Assembly: GCF_004217495.1 (NCBI RefSeq)
Contig: NZ_SHLC01000001.1
Location: 2,852,001-2,916,000 of the forward strand
Length of the DNA: 64,000 nucleotides
From: Microterricola gilva
GTDB taxonomy: Bacteria > Actinomycetota > Actinomycetes > Actinomycetales > Microbacteriaceae
Direction of reading: 5' to 3'
In this document: piece by piece, positions 17,000 to 25,023 of the stretch
Numbering within the stretch: the first letter of the stretch is position 1
How the letters are laid out: every line of letters starts with the position of its first letter
Program-made: the position numbers and the translations under genes
Notes under the pieces: model-generated
Told to the model about the DNA's origin: nothing
The model's database searches: none
Seen by the model: the letters and a program-made list of their open reading frames with translations, nothing else

Positions 17000-17785
17000 C
17001 TAGGACGGTGAGCCGGTGATGCGCTCGCGCAGCTCACCGAGTTCCTGCTCGCTGAGTCCCGCGCGGCGCAGATAGGCGGCCGATCCGCCGCGCTCGTCGA
17101 GCCAGGCGAGCGCCGCCTCGATCGCCGAACGTGGCGTGGCAGTCACCAGCTCGGTCAGTCGAGGCGACAGCGGAACGCCCATGGCTCCGAGGCGCGCGAG
17201 CATGCCGTCCGCCCAGCGGCCAGCCAGATTCGCCTCGCTTGCCGCGTAGTCGGCGACGATCGCCTCCCGCCGGGCCCCGACCGTATCCAGCAACAGCGCA
17301 GTGGCGACCCCCGTGCGGTCCTTGCCTGCCGTGCAGTGCACCAGCACGGCGGGGAATCGGGGGTCGGCGGGCCGGGCGACGAGACGGGCGAGCTGGGCGA
17401 ACGCCTCGCCGGCGTGCTCCAACATCCCGACGTAGAGTTCCGGCATCGTCGGAAGCTGCTCGAGCGCCGCGCGCATCGCCTCGGTTGAGACGGGGCCATC
17501 AGAGGGGGCCGGCCCGGCCAGTGCGCCCTCCAAGAGCGGGAGTTCGACGATACGGATCGTTCTGCTCGCCGGGAGGCGATCGGGGGCCTGCTGCCGCTCG
17601 CTGTCGGTGCGGAAGTCCACGATCACCCCGATCGGCGTGGCCGCCAGCTGCGCGAGCCCGTTGTCGCTGGCGGTGCCGAGCGCGTCGGAGCGCAGGAGCA
17701 CGCCGGGCCTCGTCGCTCCCCCCGCGGTCAGCGGCATGCCCCCGGTGTCGCGAGCGTTGTATGTTCCGCCGATCAAGGAGCTCAC
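17000..17785 (-). CDS. protein tyrosine/serine phosphatase (IphP-like)
   Basis: A 261-residue phosphatase. The P-loop HCTAGKDRTG with its nucleophilic Cys at about residue 151 is the catalytic signature of the tyrosine-phosphatase 3 family, and VDFRTDSERQ at about residue 55 is the conserved DLR-like segment. Cytoplasmic, no signal peptide. It overlaps the MFS transporter gene by four bases (ATGA), so the two are translationally coupled; that pairing suggests action on a sugar- or lipid-phosphate or on a phosphoprotein linked to the transported compound rather than on capsule export. Confidence 0.9.
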   Translation of the reverse strand: MSSLIGGTYNARDTGGMPLTAGGATRPGVLLRSDALGTASDNGLAQLAATPIGVIVDFRTDSERQQAPDRLPASRTIRIVELPLLEGALAGPAPSDGPVSTEAMRAALEQLPTMPELYVGMLEHAGEAFAQLARLVARPADPRFPAVLVHCTAGKDRTGVATALLLDTVGARREAIVADYAASEANLAGRWADGMLARLGAMGVPLSPRLTELVTATPRSAIEAALAWLDERGGSAAYLRRAGLSEQELGELRERITGSPS

Positions 17786-19122
17786 GCGACCGACTCCTTC
17801 TCGGTGATCGTGGATGCCGTGGCGGCCGCGCGCCCCCGCTCGTAGTCCGCGCGGCGGAGCACGCCGCGCAGGCCGGGCAGGGTGAGCAGAGAACCGAGCA
17901 CAGCGATGGCCGCCACAATGTAGAGCGCTGCATAGTTCTTGTCGCCGCCGGCGATCGGATCGCTGCCGCCGATGAGGACGATGAGCGGGGCGAGGGCCGG
18001 TGCAAGCGACTGCGGCAGCGTCTTGGCAATGTTGAAGATGCCGAGGTACTTGCCCTCCTCGCCCAGCGGCAACGTGCGCATCACCAGTGCGAGGTCAACG
18101 GCGTAGTAGGCACCGAGGGCGAATCCGGCGAGCGCCGTGCTGATCCAGAACACCGCGAGGTCATCGGTGAACGCCTTCATCAGGAGCGACACGGCCATGA
18201 GGGCGGCCGAGCCGATCACGAACGGCGCATAGTTGCCCCGGCGCGAGGCCAGATACCCGCAGCCGAACGCCGCGGCGACGTTGAGTGCTGCACCGGCCAG
18301 GGTGGCGATGGAGGTCAGACTCGCCGCTCCGGTCTGATCCATGCTCAGACGGATCATCAGGTAGAACAGGCCAAAGGTCGACACCACCGTGTACCCGAAT
18401 TGCATGGTCGCGCGCTGCACCCAGACCAGCGTGAAGGCCGGGACCTTGAACGGGTTGAACAGGAACGCGGAGAAGATCTGGCCGATCGAGCGACTCCCGG
18501 CATCCTGCCGTTCGACAGGCGGGTCGGGGATCACGAAGCAGATGATCGTGACGACCACGACCGCGAAGACGGGCATCACCAGCATCACGACCGTGAGGTT
18601 CGAGGCGAACAATGCGGCAACGAGCATGGCGGGAACCATGCCGAGGAATCCGAAAGCGCCGAAGATCCCGGATGCCTTCGAGCGCTGCTCCTCGGGAACC
18701 TGATCGGCGAGCAGCGCGGAGAGCGAGGCCAGCGTGGCGTTGTAGGCGGCCTGGGCCAGCACCCAGGCGAGGATCATCATGGGCAGGCTCGACGCGACGG
18801 CAAGCAGCACGGATGCCAGAAGCCCGCCGACCACGCCGGCGACGAGCCAGGGCCGGCGCCGGCCGAAGCGGCTGCGAGTGCGGTCGGAGAGGCTGCCGAA
18901 GATCGGGTTGGCCAGGAGCGCAGCAAGGGAACCGAGCGCGGCGACGATTCCGAGCGCCCCCTCCTTCTCGGCTTCCGGCACCAACTGCAGCACCTTCAGA
19001 GACAGCGAGACCACGAGTGGCGTGATGATGGCACCCAGTGTGGCGAGCTCGATGAGCGCGAACAGATAGATGCGCGACATGGGTACGCGTGTACGTGACG
19101 GTGCGTCAACGGTGTTGGGCAT
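17782..19122 (-). CDS. MFS transporter, sugar (SLC45/GPH-like)
   Basis: A 446-residue, 12-helix membrane protein. GSLSDRTRSRFGRRRPW between helices 2 and 3 is an extended form of the MFS DRxGRR loop typical of sucrose/glycoside-type symporters. It is divergent from the GH3 gene across a region carrying two matching palindromes, so it probably imports the glycoside cleaved by that enzyme. Followed by the coupled phosphatase gene. Confidence 0.88.
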   Translation of the reverse strand: MPNTVDAPSRTRVPMSRIYLFALIELATLGAIITPLVVSLSLKVLQLVPEAEKEGALGIVAALGSLAALLANPIFGSLSDRTRSRFGRRRPWLVAGVVGGLLASVLLAVASSLPMMILAWVLAQAAYNATLASLSALLADQVPEEQRSKASGIFGAFGFLGMVPAMLVAALFASNLTVVMLVMPVFAVVVVTIICFVIPDPPVERQDAGSRSIGQIFSAFLFNPFKVPAFTLVWVQRATMQFGYTVVSTFGLFYLMIRLSMDQTGAASLTSIATLAGAALNVAAAFGCGYLASRRGNYAPFVIGSAALMAVSLLMKAFTDDLAVFWISTALAGFALGAYYAVDLALVMRTLPLGEEGKYLGIFNIAKTLPQSLAPALAPLIVLIGGSDPIAGGDKNYAALYIVAAIAVLGSLLTLPGLRGVLRRADYERGRAAATASTITEKESVA

Positions 19123-19186
19123 GGAAACCTTCCTCGGTCTGATTGATCCCTCATTGGACCAAACGCTCTCGTGCCGCAGTCAAAGA

Positions 19187-19202
19187 CCTAGTGGCAACTA
19201 GG
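19187..19202. promoter_or_regulatory. operator copy 1: CCTAGT-N4-ACTAGG
   Basis: A perfect 6-base inverted repeat in the 209-base region between the MFS gene and the GH3 gene, nearer to the MFS side. A second, one-mismatch copy lies 77 bases away. Probably bound by the TetR regulator encoded after the GH3 gene. Confidence 0.65.
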
Positions 19203-19263
19203 TTAACTTCTGCTGACCATACGGTGCCGGGCGTTCCCGGCGCAATCGTTCACCAGAAAGTTG

Positions 19264-19279
19264 CCAAGTCGTCACTAGG
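19264..19279. promoter_or_regulatory. operator copy 2: CCAAGT-N4-ACTAGG
   Basis: Same architecture and right half as the site at 19187-19202, with one mismatch in the left half, placed about 50 bases before the GH3 start codon. Two copies, one per divergent gene, support a shared regulator. Confidence 0.6.
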
Positions 19280-19331
19280 TTTGTGATCTACTGGGGCGGA
19301 GCGCCGCGTGCGGCCGAGACGAAGGAGCACC

Positions 19332-21104
19332 ATGATCGACCTCTCCACTGCGCCCGAACAGGCCCGCGACGAACGCGTCGAGTCGGTTCTGTCTGCGATG
19401 ACGCTGGAGGAGAAGGTGGGCAGCCTACTCGTGGCCCGGGTGGTTGCTGGCGCGGGCGGCACACTGTGGGAGGGCACCGACGGGGAATCGCCGTTCGGCT
19501 TCACGGCGACCACCGAGCTGATCCGCTCGCGGCACGTCACCCACCTGACCCTGATGAACGCCGCGCCGATCGACGAGCTGGCTCGATGGGGCGGCCACGT
19601 GCGGGAGCTGGCGGCATCCACCCGTCTCGGCATTCCGGTCTCGGTGGCCGCCGATCCCATGCACGGCCGCAACCGCAACGTGCAGGTGGCGATGAGCGGC
19701 GGAGGATTCACCGTGCTGCCCGAGCCGATCGGCCTGGCCGCGACGTGCGACCGGCAGCTTGTTCGCGAGGCCGCGCGCATGATGGGTGAGGAGCTGAAGG
19801 CTGCCGGGATCCGGATCGCGCTGCACCCGATGGCCGATCTGGCGACCGAGCCGCGCTGGGGGCGCGTCGCAGGCACGTTCGGCGAGGACCCGGCACTGGC
19901 ATCCGAGATGGTGACCGCCTATATCGCCGGCCTGCAGGACGCCGGTGTCGCCGCGACAGTGAAGCACTTCCCGGGTGGCGGGCCGCAGCAGGGCGGCGAG
20001 GACTCCCATTTCGAGCGCGGGGCACACACCGTCTACCCAGGAGGGCGCTTCGACGAGCACCTGGCACCGTTCGCCGCCGCCGTGCAGGCCGGGGTTGTGC
20101 GCGTGATGCCCGGCTACGCGGCCCCGCTCGGACTCGACTACGACGAGGTCGGCTTCGCCTTCGAACGGCGGATTCTCACCGAGGTGCTGCGCGAGCGGCT
20201 CGGCTTCGACGGGGTCGTCGTCACCGATTTCAACATCGTCACCGGCATGCGTCTGCCGAGGCTCGGGATCGAGTTCCCGGTGCGCGCATGGGGAATGCTG
20301 CAGGCGAGCCCAGCCGAGCGCGTCGCCCGCCTCTTCGACGCTGGCGTCGATCAGCTCGGCGGAGAAGACGACCCGGCACCGATGCTGGAGGCGCTGGAGC
20401 GTGGGCTGATCTCGGAGGAGCGGATCGACGAATCCGTGCGCCGGGTGCTGCGCGAGAAGGGCCGGCTCGGGCTCCTCGGCGACCCCCATGGTGGCGAGCC
20501 GAACCACGGGGCCGCCGACGTCGGCAGCATCCGGGAGCGGATCGCCACCCCGGAACACCGCGCGCTCGCACGCCGCGTACAGCGGGCATCCGTCGTCGCG
20601 CTCCAGGGCGCGCCGCTTGCCATCACGCCCGGCACCCGGGTCTACGCGGAGGGTGTCGACCGCGACGTTCTCGCCCGGCGCGCAACGCCCGTCGACGACA
20701 TCGGCGACGCGGATGTCGCAATCCTGCGCATTCCGGCGCCGTTCGAGCCCCGCGAGGGAATGCTCGAGCAGGGCTTCCACCAGGGGAGCCTCGATTTTGC
20801 GTCATCCACCATCGAGCACATCAGGGCGATCGCCGCGCGGGTGCCGACGGTCGTTGACGTGTTTCTCGAGCGAGCGGCCGTGCTCACCCCGCTCGCGGCG
20901 CTGCCGATCACCCTCGTGGGCACATTCGGGGTGGATGACGAGGTGCTTCTTGACGCCGTGACCGGCGCGGCGGCGACCTCCGGCCGGCTGCCCCTTGACA
21001 TCCCCCGCTCCATGGCAGCGGTGGAGGCCTCGCGGGAAGACGTACCATTCGACACCGTCGATCCGCTCTTCCGATTCGGCTTCGGTCTCGTATGGTCGAA
21101 GTGA
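19332..21104 (+). CDS. glycoside hydrolase family 3 enzyme
   Basis: A 590-residue retaining glycosidase of family GH3, short for the family, with the alpha/beta barrel (residues ~20-340) and a reduced C-terminal domain. ADPMHGRNRN, VKHFPGGGP and VVVTDFNIVTG are family motifs; the Asp in TDF at about residue 299 is the expected nucleophile. There is no signal peptide, so it acts in the cytoplasm. A GAAGGAG ribosome-binding site precedes the ATG at 19332. It overlaps the TetR gene by one base (TGATG). Probably beta-glucosidase- or beta-xylosidase-like; substrate not determined. Confidence 0.92.
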   Translation: MIDLSTAPEQARDERVESVLSAMTLEEKVGSLLVARVVAGAGGTLWEGTDGESPFGFTATTELIRSRHVTHLTLMNAAPIDELARWGGHVRELAASTRLGIPVSVAADPMHGRNRNVQVAMSGGGFTVLPEPIGLAATCDRQLVREAARMMGEELKAAGIRIALHPMADLATEPRWGRVAGTFGEDPALASEMVTAYIAGLQDAGVAATVKHFPGGGPQQGGEDSHFERGAHTVYPGGRFDEHLAPFAAAVQAGVVRVMPGYAAPLGLDYDEVGFAFERRILTEVLRERLGFDGVVVTDFNIVTGMRLPRLGIEFPVRAWGMLQASPAERVARLFDAGVDQLGGEDDPAPMLEALERGLISEERIDESVRRVLREKGRLGLLGDPHGGEPNHGAADVGSIRERIATPEHRALARRVQRASVVALQGAPLAITPGTRVYAEGVDRDVLARRATPVDDIGDADVAILRIPAPFEPREGMLEQGFHQGSLDFASSTIEHIRAIAARVPTVVDVFLERAAVLTPLAALPITLVGTFGVDDEVLLDAVTGAAATSGRLPLDIPRSMAAVEASREDVPFDTVDPLFRFGFGLVWSK

Positions 21105-21718
21105 TGAGTACAGCAGACGCCGTTCCCGAGACCGACAAACGTGTGGCGCGCGGCGACGCCCGCCGTCTGGCGATCCTTGCGGCCGCCACTCGCGAGTTCG
21201 GCCGCAAGGGCTACGAGTCGGCGCGCATCGCCGACATCGCCAGAGCCGCGGGGGTGACCGACGCGGGCGTTTTCCACCATTTTGCGAGCAAACAGGAGCT
21301 GTTCATGGCCGTGGTCGAACGCCGCGAGGAGGTCTACCAGTCGATCCGCCTGCCGATGGACACGGTCAGGCAGCTCTTCGACGCGATCATCGGCACCGTG
21401 CACGTGGCTGCCGCGGAGCCCGATCTGCTGCGGTTCCGCGTCATGCTCACCGGGGCATCACGCATCGAGGGCCACCCCGTGGAGGGCCGCAGCCAGCGCT
21501 CGCTGGAGGCGGCGCTGGATGCGTTCGTTCCGTTCATCGAGCAGCGAATCGAGCAGGGGGAGATCGCTCAGGGTGTCGATGCCCAACAGGTGGTGCTGGA
21601 GCTTCTGGCGCTCAACGAGGGCATCCGCGACCAGTGGTCGACGCTGCCAGACCGGATCGACTACGAGGCGACCTTCACCGCCGCCGCCAACGGGCTGTAT
21701 GAGCGAATCCGCGCCTGA
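21104..21718 (+). CDS. TetR-family transcriptional regulator
   Basis: A 204-residue regulator. The N-terminal HTH (LAILAAATREFGRKGYESARIADIA and AAGVTDAGVFHHFASKQELF; given here in parts) is canonical TetR type, followed by an all-helical ligand domain. The ATG overlaps the GH3 stop codon, so it is co-transcribed with GH3. It most likely binds the CCTAGT-N4-ACTAGG sites upstream and controls both the MFS and the GH3 transcripts. An alternative in-frame start 12 bases earlier is possible. Confidence 0.92.
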   Translation: MSTADAVPETDKRVARGDARRLAILAAATREFGRKGYESARIADIARAAGVTDAGVFHHFASKQELFMAVVERREEVYQSIRLPMDTVRQLFDAIIGTVHVAAAEPDLLRFRVMLTGASRIEGHPVEGRSQRSLEAALDAFVPFIEQRIEQGEIAQGVDAQQVVLELLALNEGIRDQWSTLPDRIDYEATFTAAANGLYERIRA

Positions 21719-21724
21719 ACGCGG

Positions 21725-23593
21725 CTAGCGGCGCTTGCGGGTGCCGAAGATTCCGCCGATCACGGCCGTGAGCACCGACTTCGTCGCACTGGAGCCCAGC
21801 ACCTCCTCGAGCACCGTCTTCTGCTTCTTCGTCGAGCGCGCCGTGCCGGAGGTCTGCTTCATCAGGCGGTCGTACTCGGCCTGCGCCTTCTTCTCGGCCT
21901 TGGCCTGGTCAGCGGCGATCGTCTGCTGCATCTTGGCGTACTCGGCGTCGGCTGTCGCCTTGTCGGCGGCCTGCTGGGCGGCGTCGGCCTTGGCCGCGGC
22001 ATCCGCGAGCTTGCGGGTGAGCATCTCCCTGGCCGAGTCACGGTCGAGCGCCGTGCCGTACTTCGCCAGCAACGGGGACGCCGCGACGGCGGCGTCGATG
22101 GCGGCATCCGGCGACGGCGACATCGAGCCCTGCGGCGCGCGCAGGCGCGTCCACGCGACGGGGCTCGGCGCGCCCTTCTCGTTCATCACCGTGACGATGG
22201 CCTCGCCGGTGCCGAGCATCGTCAGCGTCTCCTCGAGGTCGTAGCCCGACTTCGGGTAGGTCGACACGGTCGCCCGCAGCGCCTTGGCGTCATCCGGTGT
22301 GAACGCCCGCAGCTGGTGCTGCACCCGCGAACCGAGCTGCGCCAGCACCTCGCCAGGCACGTCCTTCGGCGTCTGCGTCACGAAGAAGATTCCGACGCCC
22401 TTGGAGCGGATCAGCCGCACCGTCTGGGTGATCTGGGACAGGAAGTCCTTCGAGGCGTCCGCGAACAGCAGGTGCGCCTCGTCGAAGAAGAACACGAGCT
22501 TGGGCTTGTCGAGGTCGCCGACCTCCGGCAGGTCGTTGAAGAGGTCGGCCAGCAGCCACATGAGGAAGGTCGAGTAGAGGGCCGGCTTGTCTTGCACGCC
22601 TGGCACCTCGAGCAGGCTGATGATGCCGCGCCCATCGGCTGCGGTGCGCAGGAACTCGGCGGTGTCGATCTCCGGCTCGCCGAAGAAGACGTCTGCGCCC
22701 TGGTCGGCGAAGGTGATGAGCTCACGCAGGATCACGCCGACGGTGGCGCTGGAGAGCCCGCCGAGTTCCTTGAGCTCCGCTTTGCCGTCGTCGCTGATGA
22801 GATAGGCGAGCACCGCGCGCAGATCTGTGAGGTCGAGCAGCGGCAGCCCGGACTTCTCGGCGTAGTGGAAGACGAGGCCGAGGCTCGACTCCTGGGTGTC
22901 GTTGAGACCGAGCACCTTGCTCAGCAGGATCGGGCCGAAGCCCGCGATTGTGGCGCGGATCGGCACGCCCTTGCCGACGCCACCGAGCGAGAAGTACTCG
23001 ACGGGGAAGCTGTCTGGGGTCCACTCCTGCCCGATCCCCTCCGTGCGCGCGAGCAGCTTGGGGTTGCCCTCCCCCGCCGTCGCGATGCCGGAGAGATCGC
23101 CCTTGATGTCGGCGGCGAACACCGCGACGCCGTTGGCGGAGAGCTGCTCGGCGAGCACCTGCAGGGTGCGGGTCTTGCCGGTTCCCGTCGCCCCGGCGAC
23201 GAGGCCGTGCCTGTTCGTCATCGCCAACGGAATCCGCACCTGCACGCCGGGCATCGCCTCGTCGTTCACGAGCGCGCCCATCTCGAGCGCTGCACCCTCG
23301 AAGGCGTAACCCGCTCGGATAGTTTCGATCTGTGCGGCGTCGAGTGGGCCTTCCCCGCCGGTTGAGCTTGTCGAAACCGCTGGGGTCTCGACAGGCTCGA
23401 CCACCGGGGCAGCGGCAGCGGATGCCGCTGCGGCCTCGGCTGCGGCGAGCGCGGCGGCCGCGGCATCCTGCGCCTTCTTGATGGCCTCCTCGGCCTGAGC
23501 CTGCAGCACCTTCGCTGCTTCGGCGGCGGCAGCCGCGGCGTTCTGGGCTGCGCTGATCTGGGCTGAGTTGACGGCATCGTCTGTCATGGCCAC
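21725..23593 (-). CDS. HerA-like ATPase (DUF853 family)
   Basis: A 622-residue P-loop ATPase. Walker A GATGTGKT lies at about residue 132 and Walker B LVFFFDEAHLLF near residue 360, both typical of the DUF853/HerA-FtsK group thought to act on DNA. Residues 10-65 are an Ala-rich, probably coiled-coil tail, and about residues 60-80 are encoded by a palindromic repeat (23360-23402). A second Ala/Lys/Gln-rich coil is near the C-terminus. The frame starts with GTG at 23593; an ATG six bases later is equally plausible. A widespread actinobacterial protein of unclear role. Confidence 0.9.
   Translation of the reverse strand: MAMTDDAVNSAQISAAQNAAAAAAEAAKVLQAQAEEAIKKAQDAAAAALAAAEAAAASAAAAPVVEPVETPAVSTSSTGGEGPLDAAQIETIRAGYAFEGAALEMGALVNDEAMPGVQVRIPLAMTNRHGLVAGATGTGKTRTLQVLAEQLSANGVAVFAADIKGDLSGIATAGEGNPKLLARTEGIGQEWTPDSFPVEYFSLGGVGKGVPIRATIAGFGPILLSKVLGLNDTQESSLGLVFHYAEKSGLPLLDLTDLRAVLAYLISDDGKAELKELGGLSSATVGVILRELITFADQGADVFFGEPEIDTAEFLRTAADGRGIISLLEVPGVQDKPALYSTFLMWLLADLFNDLPEVGDLDKPKLVFFFDEAHLLFADASKDFLSQITQTVRLIRSKGVGIFFVTQTPKDVPGEVLAQLGSRVQHQLRAFTPDDAKALRATVSTYPKSGYDLEETLTMLGTGEAIVTVMNEKGAPSPVAWTRLRAPQGSMSPSPDAAIDAAVAASPLLAKYGTALDRDSAREMLTRKLADAAAKADAAQQAADKATADAEYAKMQQTIAADQAKAEKKAQAEYDRLMKQTSGTARSTKKQKTVLEEVLGSSATKSVLTAVIGGIFGTRKRR
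23360..23402. repeat. REP-like palindrome inserted in the DUF853 coding sequence
   Basis: Left arm 23360-23378 (GGTTGAGCTTGTCGAAACC) and right arm 23384-23402 (GGTCTCGACAGGCTCGACC) are complementary, with the three mismatches able to form G-U pairs. Read in the gene it encodes VEPVETPAVSTSSTG in the linker between the Ala-rich tail and the ATPase. I recall very similar palindromes scattered through actinobacterial genomes; this was not checked. Confidence 0.7.
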
Positions 23594-23633
23594 AGCCTAG
23601 TTAGCCGCCAGCCGAGACTGCAGCATCGATGGC

Positions 23634-24959
23634 TCAGCGCGTCGGTGTGCGCTCCTCGAGGCCCCACGCCTGGCCGTAGCCGCCCTCCTCGAGCGGGCGC
23701 GCCATCAGCTCAAGGAACGGCGCGGCGTCGAAGGCCTCCGGCCCGAGCACCCCGCTGCCCGCCCACACGCCGCCGGCCAGGAGCTCCAGCGCGATCACCG
23801 GGTTCAGCGCCGTCTGCCAGACAACGCACTGGGCATCGTACTCGCGCATCGTCCACTCGTTGTCGCTCACGTGATAGAGGTAGACCTCGCGCGGCTGGCC
23901 GTCGACCCCGATGCCGGTCACCCATACGCCGGCGCACGTCTTGCCCGTCATCCGCGGGCCGATCGAGGCCGGGTCGGGCAGCGAGGCGGCCACGACATCG
24001 CGCGGCGCGACCTCGACGGGGCCGCGCACGCCATCGGCATCCGCCCCGCGCACCCGCAGCGGCGTCGTCGAGTCGAGTCCAAGCAGGTGCAGCGTCTTCA
24101 GCACACCGATGAACTCGGCGCCGAGGCCGTACTTGAACGTCACGCGCTTGGCCGCGAGCCAGCGCGGCATCAGCAGCACCTCCTCGTGCTCGACGTTGAC
24201 GCACTCCACCGGGCCGATGCCATCGGGGAACACGAACACCTCGGGCTCCGAGAACGGCGGGGTGGTGAACCAGCCCTCCTCCTTCTGCCAGATCACGGGC
24301 GGGTTGAGGCACTCCTCGATGGTGGTCCAGATGGAGAACGACGGCGCGAAGATCTCGTTGCCGTCGTCGTCGCGGACGACGAGGTTGGCGCCGTCGCGGG
24401 TGCCGAGCTCGTCGATCTCGCTGAACAGGTGGTCGCTGGCGTAGCGGGCGAAGACGTCGCTGAGCCCGGGCTCGACGCCCATGCCGACGAGGGCGAGCTG
24501 ACCCGCCTGCTCCCAGTCGGGGTTCTGCGCGAACTGGTCGTCGCCGAGTTTGACTCCTGTGCGCCGGTGCGGGTCGCTCGGGTGGGGCTCGCTGAGGCTC
24601 ATCGCCATGTCGAGATAGTGCGCTCCGGCCGCGAGCGCTCCGGCGAAGATGGTCGGCACGAACTTCGGCTCGACGGCGTTCATCACGTGCGTGATGCGGT
24701 GCTCCCGCGCCAGGGATTCGACGCCGTAGGGGTCAGAGGCGTCGAGCTGCTCCGCGATGAAGCGCGCGGCGACATCCGCACCGTGCCGCGCCGCGATGGA
24801 GGCGATGGTCCGCTCGGCCCTGGACTCGTCGTAGTCGCTCACCACGATGACCTCGTAGAAGCTGCGCCTGGCCGCGATCTTCGCGATGGCGTCGCCAACT
24901 CCCCCCGCGCCGATCAGAAGCACCCGCATACCGCCTGAGACAACACCGTCTTCGTTCAT
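23634..24959 (-). CDS. saccharopine dehydrogenase-family protein (LYS9-like)
   Basis: A 441-residue NAD(P)-dependent protein. MRVLLIGAGGVGDAIAKIAA near the N-terminus is a Rossmann dinucleotide site. The remainder matches the saccharopine dehydrogenase / carboxynorspermidine synthase group (RITHVMNAVEPKFV, LDMAMSL, GMGVEPGLSDVFARYA). Such enzymes join or split an amine and a carbonyl compound by reduction. The ATG at 24959 has a GGAG seven bases upstream; a later ATG at 24929 is possible. It follows the alditol oxidase gene by 64 bases on the same strand, so it may be cotranscribed. Substrate unknown. Confidence 0.83.
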   Translation of the reverse strand: MNEDGVVSGGMRVLLIGAGGVGDAIAKIAARRSFYEVIVVSDYDESRAERTIASIAARHGADVAARFIAEQLDASDPYGVESLAREHRITHVMNAVEPKFVPTIFAGALAAGAHYLDMAMSLSEPHPSDPHRRTGVKLGDDQFAQNPDWEQAGQLALVGMGVEPGLSDVFARYASDHLFSEIDELGTRDGANLVVRDDDGNEIFAPSFSIWTTIEECLNPPVIWQKEEGWFTTPPFSEPEVFVFPDGIGPVECVNVEHEEVLLMPRWLAAKRVTFKYGLGAEFIGVLKTLHLLGLDSTTPLRVRGADADGVRGPVEVAPRDVVAASLPDPASIGPRMTGKTCAGVWVTGIGVDGQPREVYLYHVSDNEWTMREYDAQCVVWQTALNPVIALELLAGGVWAGSGVLGPEAFDAAPFLELMARPLEEGGYGQAWGLEERTPTR

Positions 24960-25023
24960 GCTCCGACGCTACTGCCTCGCTCGGACAGATATCCAGCAAC
25001 CGTCGTAAAACGCGAGGCGGCGG

